64,000 nucleotides of DNA. It comes from Anaeramoeba flamelloides (lineage: Eukaryota; Metamonada; Anaeramoebidae). The notes under the pieces are model-generated. The model was not told the origin of the DNA, searched no databases, and saw only the letters and a program-made list of their open reading frames with translations. Shown one piece after another: positions 35,403 through 44,640 of this stretch. The stretch lies in NCBI GenBank assembly GCA_027625915.1, contig JANTQA010000008.1:7982501-8046500 (forward strand), given 5' to 3'. A program made the position numbers and the translations under genes. Position 1 is the first letter of the stretch. Every line of letters begins with the position of its first letter.

Positions 35403-36091
35403 CTATTTTTTGATAATTTCATCACTCCCGCTCAATGCCGAATGGACAGATTCAGATTCAGATTCCTCTTCAGACAGTTTTTTGTAATTTTCACCACCAC
35501 TTACACTTGAGCCTGTTTCTGAAATATCTTCTTCGTAATCTGAAGAGATGTAATCATCGTTGACCTCATCATAGTCATTACCGACTAGGGTGACATCCAT
35601 TTTTTTTTCTAATATTGTTTCAAAAAGCTTTGCGGATTCTTTATCAAAATCTTGGTATAAAAGCTCAACATTCTCTGCATCCAATATACAACTTTTCAAG
35701 AGATCTGCGCATTGTCTTTGTTGTCCAAAAAAAATAAAGGTTTTTAAAATCTGAATAAACTGTTTCATCGTGAGATAATAATTGTCATTTAAAGATTCCA
35801 AAAGTCTGTATTTTAAATTTTGTTTGGTCAGAATTAAAAGACGTTTAAAAACAACATTAAACTCTCTTTCTGTAACAATTTTTCTTTTTTGTTTTAAATT
35901 GGACTGAAACAGAGATTCAGGAGATGGTTTTTTTAGTTTGAGAAAATTTTCTGGGTTAGATCTGTTTTTGTTTTCAAAAGTGGAGAAAGGGATCGAAATG
36001 AAAAAAAAAAAAAAAGACAAGAAATAAGAAAAAAATTATTTACAGTTTTTTGGCGTATTTTCTTTTGAGAGGTTTTCTTTTGAGTGCCTTT
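35403..36091 (-). CDS. DUF4476-like acidic protein, 5' end unresolved
   Basis: The main exon is 35961-35403 (186 codons to TAA). A short basic exon, 36091-36044 (KALKRKPLKRKYAKKL), joins it in phase across an 82-bp intron with donor GTAAAT. The start lies further upstream: no minus-strand ATG occurs between 36020 and 36826. The core, about 90 residues (EFNVVFKRLLILTKQNLKYR, YYLTMKQFIQILKTFIF, CADLLKSCILDAEN), fits the helical DUF4476 pattern, in which a short 'x-Y-x-T-x-x-Q' helix precedes a repeated amphipathic unit. The last ~65 residues are Asp/Glu/Ser-rich (DYDEVNDDYISSDYEEDISE) and probably disordered. The function of DUF4476 is not known. Confidence 0.55.
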
Positions 36092-36195
36092 CTATTAAGA
36101 GTAGAAATTGGTTGAGAGAATTTTGTTTATTGTGTTGGGGTTTTGTTCAACAATCAATTTTAAAGTAAACCAAAACAAAAGAAAAGAAAAAATAG

Positions 36196-36636
36196 AATAC
36201 AATTGGCTTTGGTGAAGATTCTTTTGTGATTAAAGGTGACTGCTCAGTTAGACTTTTACTTGGCTTTGTTGGACAACAACCCACTAGAAAAAGATTAAGA
36301 TTGTATATTGATTTGTTTTCAGGTTTTTTGTTTTTTTTTTTTTTTTAGTTTACTTTAATTCAATAATTGATTTCAAAAAACAAATTTCAAAAATAAAAAA
36401 AGTAAAAGAAAAACTACTTGGTGTTTGAATTTGAACTTTTTAAGAAATGGATCAAGAATAATAAAAAAAAGATTCTTTTTGAAAAAGAAGTAAAAAATGA
36501 ATTTCGAAAAAATAATTTTAATGTTGAGAAAAAAAGTGAAAGAGGAAAAAAAGTGAAACAGACAATTTTTATTTGGAAATTCCTTGAAAAAGAAAAGTTA
36601 AATCAATTACAAAGAAGAAATAAATTTTTTTAATAA
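36196..36636. other. Exon-like segments open on both strands
   Basis: Plus strand, 36196-36322: after AAAAAATAG the frame reads IGFGEDSFVIKGDCSVRLLL, then GFVGQQPTRKRLRLYIDLFS. 36418-36633 then gives a Lys-rich tail (ELFKKWIKNNKKKILFEKEV) to TAA. Minus strand, 36283-36201: after TTTTTCTAG it reads CCPTKPSKSLTEQSPLITKE and could be an upstream exon of the DUF4476-like gene, but its phase does not fit the next exon. I cannot choose between a plus-strand gene and a minus-strand exon. Confidence 0.35.
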
Positions 36637-37197
36637 AGATAATCAATTTAATTATTATCGACCAACTCAACAAAAAAGTTAAAAATTTTCTGAGAAATAA
36701 AAATTAATATTTTTTTGGATATCACAAAAATAGTCAATTTTTTCAACAAATTTTTAATAAGGAGAGATTAACCAAGAAAAACCCACGCAAAAGACAGTAT
36801 TAGAAAAAAATTTATTGTGTTGAATCTTCCATTTAGTCTTAAACACTTTATTTATTCTTTTTTTTATTGATCAGATCTTTTAATTTTTAGTAAGGGTTTA
36901 ATTATGTTACAAATGAAAAAGCATGTTGGACTTATTTTTGACTTTAGTGTTTGACTTGTTTCAATTCTTGTCCAAGAATATGTTTTAAAAAGAAAAAAAA
37001 AAATAATAAATTTATCTCTATTGTTTTCGATCATGAAAAATTAAATTAATAATACAATAAAAAAATAAATTTTAGAAAATAAATACAAGTATAAACATTA
37101 AAACAAGTTCATTTAAATGGAATGAATAATCATTTGAACTTGAATTTTTTTTTTTTTTTAATATTGTGGTCTCATACTTTTGAGAGTTTTAATAATA

Positions 37198-37390
37198 TCA
37201 TTTCCATTTTTAAGTCACAAACTTTCAACAAAACTTTTAGTACAAAAAAAATTCAAATTCTTGTACATTTTTTAGTAAATTTTTTTTACACAAATTATTT
37301 TACTGGAATCCGAATTTTGGCCTTAATTTGAATTTTTTTATTTGGTGTCTTAAATTTCCATTCAAAGTTTGTACATTAAAAGTGTAATCA
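37198..37390. mobile_element. Palindromic MITE, worn copy F
   Basis: TTCCATTTTTAAGTCACAAA on the left and AAAGTTTGTACATTAAAAGT on the right match the family arms with many changes. The terminal CAGTC bases are no longer recognisable, so this is the oldest of the six copies. Confidence 0.6.
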
Positions 37391-37973
37391 TGAGCAACTT
37401 GTTTTTTACAATTTAAAAAATCATAAGTATGTTATTTATATAGTGAGCCGAATTGCTTACTTTATTGAATAAAAGCCTTCCAACATAACATAAACATTGA
37501 TTTTTTTTTCTTTTAATTGTTTTTTTTTAAAGTTCATATTTCGTATCGTAAATAAAAAAAAAGAGAAAACAATAAATTTTAGAAAGTGATAATTATCCTT
37601 TAGATAATTGAACATTTAAAGTATTATAGAGTAGATTTTCGGAGATCAACAGTATGCGAAGAAGAATAATTTTCAAATCATCACCTTTTTGTGAAAATGG
37701 GCTTAATACTAGTAAATAAATCTTAAAACTTTTGATTAATTTTCGAAAAATAATAAGATGATAAATAAAAAAATACACACCTTTAGCTATTTATATATTT
37801 TATCAAGATTTTAAAGGATAATCCAGAGTTTAAAATTTTATTAGTTCTGATTTTTTCACTCTTTGGGTTATATCCCAGTTACCATACTATCAAAGTTGTA
37901 GATAGAATTATTAGTGATTTTCGTTCATTTTTATAACAAGACTACAACTCAAAAAGTGACCATTTTCTCATAA

Positions 37974-38168
37974 ATCCAGTTCCACTTTCAAGAAAAAAGC
38001 TTACAACTAGATGCAAGACACAAAATAAATCTCAAATTCAGACACAAAATTCAAAATTCTAAAATAATAATTTGTGAAAAAAAAAACCCAAAAAAAGTGC
38101 GTTAATTTGAGATTTTTCTAACCCATAAATTTCCTTGTAAGTTTGTATCTTAAAAATGGAACCGACTG
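37974..38168. mobile_element. Palindromic MITE, worn copy E
   Basis: It starts CCAGTTCCACTTTCAAG and ends CTTAAAAATGGAACCGACTG, followed by TA. Inner blocks (ACACAAAATAAATCTCAAAT; TTAATTTGAGATTTTT) are kept. The left terminus is eroded. Confidence 0.75.
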
Positions 38169-38522
38169 TATAAAAATTCAGGTAAAATAAACACTTAAAA
38201 ACACAAACTCTATCTGTCTTTATGAAATAATTGTATACCCATGGTTTCATTTTTTTTTTATCTTTAACTGTATTTAAAAATCAATATTTATATATGTTGA
38301 AAAAAACAAGCCAAAAATCATAAAACAAACTATTTTTCAGTCAAAAGGGTCCAGATTTATTGAAAAAATAGAGCAATTCTTTCTATTTAATTCATTATTC
38401 TTCTCAAACTAAAATTTCAATTTTTAGATCAAAATCAATTTTTATCATTTTATAATTTTTTTTTTTTCTTTTTTTTCTTCTTTACTTTTTTATTTTTTTA
38501 AATAATTAAATTTGAAAAAAAA

Positions 38523-38880
38523 GAAATGTTTGAAACACCAAATTAAAATGAATAAAGTTAGGATTTGTATGTTCTTTTAAAATTCATACCTTTACAAGTA
38601 AAAAATCTTATTGTTAAAAATTTTAATTACCTAAAGAAATTGAGAATTTTACACCAAACTCTCCTATGAAAATGTCCCCAAAATTTTGTTCAACATTTTA
38701 TTTTTATTTTGTTATTTATGGTTTCTGCAGGCTTTTCTTATATGACTATCAACTCTAACATGAAGTTTATTATTTCTGGTATTTCTAAACAATCTTATTT
38801 TGGTTGATTCTTGAAAAGAAGTGACTTTTTCATTTTTGGCTGGGCCTCTTTTTATGTGAAATGGAGTTTAGATTATTGCA
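38523..38880 (+). repeat. ~340-bp dispersed repeat, best copy
   Basis: It aligns along its length with 62236-62595 (plus) and with 59105-59445 and 30590-30800 (minus). Shared blocks include TTTTAAAATTCATACCTTTA, AATTACCTAAAGAAATTGAG, GAAGTTTATTATTTCTGGTA, CAATCTTATTTTGGTTGATT and TTTTTCATTTTTGGCTGGGC. No ORF, no clear inverted ends and no TSD were found. It is possibly a SINE or the 3' end of a longer element. Confidence 0.65.
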
Positions 38881-40000
38881 GTTACTGAAGTTTTTCTTTT
38901 AAAGTTTTCAGAAATAAAAATAAAACAAAAAAAAACTATTTTTATGAATACCCTATGAAGTAAAAGAGAAATTACAAAAAAAGCTAACAATCAACATCAA
39001 AAAAAGTATGATAAAATAATAACGGATTTTTTTTCTTTCACCTTTAAATGATTATTCATCACATTTGAATCAACTACAATAAAAATTCTTTAATTACATT
39101 TACCAAACGAAAATTTTGTCTTTATTTTTTTAATTGGTACTCAAACAACTTAAAAATAGAGAGACAAATTTATTATTGTTTTCCTATTTCACTATTTTTT
39201 TCTTTTTATAAATTCAAAAAATTCAATCAATACTTTGATTTGTATTGATTAAATTATTAAAAACAGAAATCATGTTTGATTAGTTAAAAGTTTAAATATT
39301 TTAAAACTTGGTAGTTTAATATTGAAATAATTTCAGAGATTGAATATTTTTTCTTTGATTTAATAACACCCCAAACACACCCACATGCAATTAGTTATTG
39401 ATTATGGAAAGATAATTACTTTCAAATAAATAATAATAATACAAATTATATAGTTGGATTTTTTGTTAATATCTTTTCAATTTTTAACTCCTCTTTCATT
39501 TTATGAGTGATTTTGATTTAACTTACAAAAAACAAAAAATTCTAAAAAAAAAAAAGTAAAAATTTATCTTCAGAATTACATGTATAGTTGTCTCTTCTGT
39601 ATTTAGGTTATGATTATTAAAAAAAAAAAAATCTAACCTTTTGGTAAGATTTTGGATGACACTTTCAGTCGATAAAAAAAGTTAATCTAAAAGGTGATAA
39701 AAACCCTTAAGCTTTCCATATTTTCTAAGAAATTATTTTTCAAATAAATTTTTGAATTTGGTACAATTTTTTTTTTTTTGATTCTAACCAATAATTATTA
39801 TTCAAAGGTGTGACACATAAAAATTTTTAAAAAGAATGTGGAAGATTCTTAATTACTCTCATTTTGCAAAAAATACCAACATTATCTCTAATTTTAAAGT
39901 AATTATTTTCTTGAAGGTGAAATTACATAAATTTTTGTACTTGCGGTTTTTACTTAATATTCTATATTTTTAATTCTCCCTCTTTTTATACTCTTATATT

Positions 40001-40350
40001 ATGAATAAAAATAAATCAAAATATTGTGAGATATGTAAAAAAATAAATAATTTAGATATCATTGAAGATTTGGATCATTTTCTATCGAATTGCTCAGCCT
40101 ATGAAAAAAATCGAAAAATCTGGATAACTGAATTAAAAAAAAAGTAATATATCTAATATATTAAAAAATAATAATATTTTCAATATTATTATAAAAAAAG
40201 ATTCATCAAGTTTATTAGCCTTAGTGGATAATAAACTTATTTTTGAGTCTTTAATAAAATTCATAAATAAAAATTTAGGAATTCGGGCACACAAGAGGGG
40301 CTAATAACTCCCCCCTTAAATAATAATAAAAAAAAAAAAAAAAAAAAAAA
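40001..40350 (+). mobile_element. LINE-like 3' end with zinc knuckle and A-tail, copy 1
   Basis: 40001-40147 encodes KYCEICKKINN, then LDHFLSNCSAYEKNRKIWI. This C-x2-C...H-x4-C motif followed by Y...R is typical of the C-terminus of non-LTR retrotransposon polymerases. After the stop come ~170 bp of 3' UTR, then GGGGCTAATAACTCCCCCCT, TAAATAATAATA and a ~20-A tail. So this looks like a 5'-truncated LINE insertion on the plus strand. A second copy lies at 43690-44140. The 5' limit is not certain. Confidence 0.65.
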
Positions 40351-42031
40351 TTCCCCCTCTTTTTTCCAGGTGGAAATTTCATTCTAAAATTATGAAGAAG
40401 TGATCTAAGGAAAAAAAAACAAGTGATTACTCACAAATACTGGGTACCGAAACATAAAAGTATGTATAACATGAAAATAAAAAAGTAAAACCATGATAAA
40501 AATTATTACTGTTTTAAAAGACAAGAAATCAAAAATTAAAAAAGATCTAGCTCCTAAAAACCCTCCTATCATGTTCATTCATGGTTTCTGAAGACCATAA
40601 ATAATACAATTCTAAATAAAGGGATTGTGGTTATGGAATCAAGTTTTCTGTAAAGTAAACTTCATGACAGAAATCGTCCAATATACAAATATATTTCAGT
40701 CCAACAAAATGATATTAAAATAAAAAAATACTTTGTAATCTTTTTAAAAAGTATTAAATAAACTCAATGAGCATTATTGGTACACCCCACAATTTATTTT
40801 TGTTTTTTTTTGACTCTTTCCATTTGTTTCTGGTAGTTTAATCCACTTCTTTTTGTTTAACAGTCTTTATTAGCTTCATTTCAACAAATTTACTACCTTA
40901 ATATCTACAATAATCACCAAAATATTATTTTCAAACCATGATTAGTAAATATTTTGAAGTTATAAGAAATAAATTTGTATTTTTCGCTGTAATGAAATTA
41001 TTTTTTATTTATATTTTTTTATTTATTTTTTATCGATTGTATATTCAAAAAACCCTCTCCTAAATTTTTGTTTTTGTATTTTAAATTATTTATTGTCTTT
41101 TATTTTAATTTACTTTTTCTTTTTTTTTTTTTCGTTTATTTTTAATTTTTCTTTTTGCTTTTTCAACCAACAAAAATTTGGAACTTTGCTGATTCCAAAA
41201 TATATTTTTTTCTTATGATCTAAATTGCAAATTTATCATTAATAATCGATGGATGTAAGAGGATCTTTGATCACTCCCTTCAACAATAAAAAACATTTTT
41301 TTCATATTTTTTATAAATCCAAAGGCGCTTGGGGGAATAGTAATTTGATCAGTTTTTAAGGTTTTTTAAAATTTAAAGGAATTTTTTTTGTTTATTTTAT
41401 CCAAAATTTATTATTATATTCTGACTGTCTAATGTTGTTTTGGGAAGATTTGATTATCAAAATAGAATTTAATTAACTTGTTTATAAGCATAAATTTCTC
41501 TCTAGGTTTGAAGATCTTCAAATTCCAATAAAAAATATATTTGGTTCCTTGTTGACTGTACTGCATTTGTTTCTGTTAAATTCAAATTAAAAATTTTTCA
41601 TTTTATCACAAAAATCAAGAAGGAAATGTGCTAAATTAATTTGACACTATTTATTTTTAATTTATTTTTATGGTGGATGTGGTGTGTTTTTTCTTCGAAT
41701 TGTGATTGAAAGATAATTTTATAGGAATTGAACTAAAAATTTTTCATTTATAAAATGGAAAATAACAGAATTGAGGAAATATATCTTAAACATATAAATT
41801 GATTATTTTACCAATTTTATATTTTAAAGACCAACCTCTAATTTGAATCTAATTTTTTGTGGTTTTAGTAAAATTAAGCTTAAAAACATTCAATAATTAA
41901 TGATAAAAAAAAAAATAAAATGTTTTATTTATTACGGCCATTTGTTTCTATGAGATAAAATTAAATGATAGACCAATACCTGAAATAGGTCTTCGAAATT
42001 AAAAAAAGAATACGAAATTGTAAAGGCAATC
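40351..42031. other. Intergenic, nothing recognised
   Basis: 1.7 kb of AT-rich DNA downstream of the LINE-like fragment and of the RBX1 3' end. No ORF, repeat copy or RNA gene could be supported. Confidence 0.45.
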
Positions 42032-42802
42032 TTAATTTCCAATCCTTTGAAATTCCCACTATTATTAAAAGTTTTTGAAAGAAATTTGTGTAAATAGAAA
42101 GATGATAAGAAAGTGAAAGGAGAAATAATAGATTGCTTTTAGAAAAGTCTTAAAAATAATAAATGTAAAATTAATATGAAAGGAAGAACTTACATCTCGA
42201 TTACACAAAGGACAAACCGAACGAGTTTTTAACCAACGAGTGATACAATGGAAATGAAATGCATCTATTGATATGAAGAAAAATTTTAGACAACATATAA
42301 ACGATTTAATCAATTTTATTTCTTCCAAACAAACTCGGTTTAGTTTTGGAATTTGGTTTTTATTTTTGGAAAATCTAAAGAAGGGACAAAAAAGTCAAAA
42401 CAAAAATGCAATGGTTTTTAAAAAACTTACGATTACAGACACCCCATGCAACATTACACTCCTCTGTCGTGGAATAATTTGGGTTTGCTTGACACTCAAT
42501 GCAAAGATCCATTAATTGATTTCTACATATAGCGCAATTATCAACCTTAAGATCTGAAGAAAAGAGAAACAAACATAAAAAAAAAAAAAATACAGAATAA
42601 AAAGTGAGAAAAAAAATTTCAATACACAGAGAAAAGATTCTTACCCCAAGACCAAAGAGCAACTGCTTTCCATTTTTTAACAACAAAACGAGGCTTTGTT
42701 TTCTTTTCACCACCTTCTTTTTTTTCACCACCTACCTTCTTCGCCTTCTTTTTTACGTCTTCTCCTTCTTCTTCTTCGATCTGTTTTTTTTTCTTCAGAC
42801 AT
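42032..42802 (-). CDS. RBX1: RING-box protein 1 (RBX1/ROC1), cullin-RING ligase subunit
   Basis: RBX1 binds cullins and recruits the E2 in SCF-type ubiquitin ligases. Four exons, 42802-42645, 42553-42431, 42264-42194 and 42058-42032, all with GT-AG introns and matching phases, encode ~125 aa (human 108). An acidic/basic KE-rich start is followed by [16 protein letters not shown] (the cullin-binding strand), [37 protein letters not shown] and [18 protein letters not shown], and the last exon gives WEFQRIGN. The body is RBX1-like, but WSW, CPLC and QRIG are like RBX2. In particular the last zinc ligand is Cys where human RBX1 has Asp. The nearest ATG (42802) is one base out of frame across a run of nine A at 42784-42792. 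Either that run has one base too many or the true start lies in a small upstream exon. Confidence 0.94.
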
Positions 42803-43188
42803 TGTTTTTTCAATTAACTTAAAATAGAAAAAAATGATCGATATTTTCGTCATTTTTTTTTACTTGAATTCCAAAGCAAGCGATTGAAAATAATATCAAA
42901 CATGAAAATAAATCAGGGGTTCATTAAAATTGGTAATAGAAAGAATATTAAAAATCAAATTCTTTTTCTCTCAATAGATAAATTAGTAAGAAAAAAGGGA
43001 AAAAAATTTTCACCACATTTTCAACTTTTTTTCTGAATTAATTAGTTTAATCATAGATTTCTCTTTTATCAAAGTGGATGTAATTTGCTGTGTATGGTAT
43101 TAGTGCACCATGGCTCAAATAGCTTTAAAAAATCTATTATAAATCTTATTATATAATAAATTCTTAGATTTTTTACTAATAATCACTA
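42803..43188. other. RBX1 upstream region
   Basis: About 390 bp upstream of RBX1 up to the MITE. It must hold the RBX1 promoter and, if the first ATG is wrong, a small first exon. I could not find one whose phase fits. Confidence 0.4.
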
Positions 43189-43385
43189 CAGTCAGTTCCA
43201 CTTTTAAGGCACAAACTTTCAACGAAATTTAAGGCACAATAAAAATCTCAAATTAAGGCACAATATTCAGATTCTAGTAAAATAAATTGTAAAAAAAAAT
43301 ATTACAAATTTTTTGCCTTAATTTGAGATTTTTATTGTGCCTTAAATTTCGTTGAAAGTTTGTGCCTTAAAAGTGGAACTGACTG
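43189..43385. mobile_element. Palindromic MITE, copy A (youngest looking)
   Basis: 197 bp between TA and TA. The left arm starts CAGTCAGTTCCACTTTTAAG and the right arm ends CTTAAAAGTGGAACTGACTG. The arms are complementary with almost no mismatch for ~72 nt and enclose a ~53-nt AT-rich centre. Each arm carries three copies of AAGGCACAA-like sequence about 25 nt apart. There is no ORF. TA duplication and CAGT-type ends point to mobilisation by a Tc1/mariner transposase, which is not encoded here. Confidence 0.93.
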
Positions 43386-43689
43386 TATTAAAAAAGTTTC
43401 ATTTTAGAACTATTTTTTTTAATAAAGAATCTGAATCTAAAAATAGAAAACTCAAAATAATAGTATTCTGGTATTTATTAATTAAGATTTATACTTCCCA
43501 AAAGTAACTATTTTGAATTTTGTAATTTCAAAGATTTACTCAATAATCATCAGCATAAAAATCCCAAATACTGAAATATTTTTTTTTCCTTTTGATGAAG
43601 CTAATTGTAACATCAATACATTTCCAATATTTCTGAAATAATTTGTCAAAAAAATCTATTAGTTAATTATTTAATTTTTTAAAAAAATT

Positions 43690-44140
43690 GAATTTTTTTC
43701 TATGGAATTGCTCATCCTATAAAAATAATCGAAAAATCTGGATATATGAATTAAAAAAAATAATATCTCTAATATATTAAAAAATAATAATAGTTTTAAT
43801 TTTATTACAAAAAAAAATTCATTAAGTTTATTAGCTTTAGTAGATAATAAACTTACCTTTGGGTCTTTAATAAAATTCCTAAATAAAAATTTAGAAATAA
43901 GGGAAGTGCCGTGGAGTCCCTAGGTTTTCCAAAATTCAAAAGAATGGAAAAAAAATCAAAGATTTTACTCAATTATTTTAAATGTTGGAAAAGTTAAAAG
44001 TGGTTTTTTTACTTTTTGAAATAAACCGAAAATTTTTTAAATTTTCGGTTAATTTCAAAAATTAAAAAAAAACCTAAAGGCATACAAGAGGAGATAATAA
44101 CCCCCCCCGTTAAATAAATAAATAAAAAAAAATGAAATTT
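43690..44140 (+). mobile_element. LINE-like 3' end, copy 2, split by a hairpin element
   Basis: TGGAATTGCTCATCC, AAATAATCGAAAAATCTGGA and the following 3' UTR align with copy 1 (40085-40310), and it ends in GATAATAACCCCCCCCGTTA, AATAAATAAATAAA and an A-run. A 174-bp insertion (43903-44076) interrupts the match between GG and GCATACAAGAGG. The coding part here is shorter and more decayed than in copy 1. Confidence 0.65.
43903..44076. mobile_element. Hairpin element inserted in a LINE-like copy (TSD AAGG)
   Basis: Comparison with the uninterrupted copy at 40.29 kb gives exact limits: AAGG at 43899-43902 and again at 44077-44080. The insert starts GAAGTGCCGTGGAGTCCCTA and ends TTAAAAAAAAACCTA, with a perfect inner palindrome around AACCGAAAATTTTTTAAATT. 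This defines the unit of the AACCTA hairpin family seen at 2.5, 12.8, 23.2-23.8 and 57.5 kb. Confidence 0.7.
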
Positions 44141-44199
44141 TAGGCTATAAAATTACATTTCGCCAGAAATTTAAGAAAGATATTTTGTAACTTTGTAGT

Positions 44200-44640
44200 A
44201 TGAATATTGATAATCTAACCAGTCAAATTTGTGGCGAATGTAGATTAATAGAAACAATTGTTTGAGTATTTTACTAATACATAGATCATTTTTAATTGAT
44301 TAGAGTAACAGATATTATTACAAAACTAATTGATTTTTTAGAGACATTTGAACCATGATACATGAATGTGGTCTACACTCAACAACAATATACTCTGATC
44401 TTAAACTTCGCCTTGGTAGATGCTAATCGCTTGCCCTATTTTATTACAAAAAATATATTAGATTTTGTAAACTTTTTTGATTTATATAGAACCATTTTTA
44501 TACTTCAACATGATACATTTATATCTGAGTAAATCAGAACTCTAAAAGAAAGCTCTTTAGAAAAATTACAAAAAGTTGATCCTTTGAAATTTTATCCTCT
44601 TTGATTTTCAAATACAAGTAAATAGTTTTTTTTATGAATT
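44200..44640 (+). pseudogene. Unidentified coding relic after the LINE-like copy
   Basis: From an ATG at about 44201, one frame stays readable for ~145 codons with several interruptions: MNIDNLTSQICGECRLIE, then YMNVVYTQQQYTLILNFALV, DANRLPYFITKNILDFVNFF and ESSLEKLQKVDPLKFYPL. Local GC is above background and the longest uninterrupted run is ~57 codons. A CxxC at the start is the only motif. It is not a working gene. Whether it belonged to the host or to a mobile element is not known. Confidence 0.35.

Larger units (their letters stand above)
36637..40000. other. Intergenic, MITE and repeat copies only
   Basis: Contains two worn MITE copies (37198-37390, 37974-38168) and one good copy of the ~340-bp repeat (38523-38880). 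I see no gene. Confidence 0.5.

Noticed and set aside
4838-42802. Functional gene cluster for cullin-RING regulation (CSN1 plus RBX1)
   Set aside because: The two genes lie 33 kb apart with unrelated genes between them; their joint presence is best explained by chance.
43189-43385. CRISPR-like array from the regularly spaced AAGGCACAA boxes
   Set aside because: The boxes are 9 bp, lie within a TA-flanked palindrome and are not separated by unique spacers.
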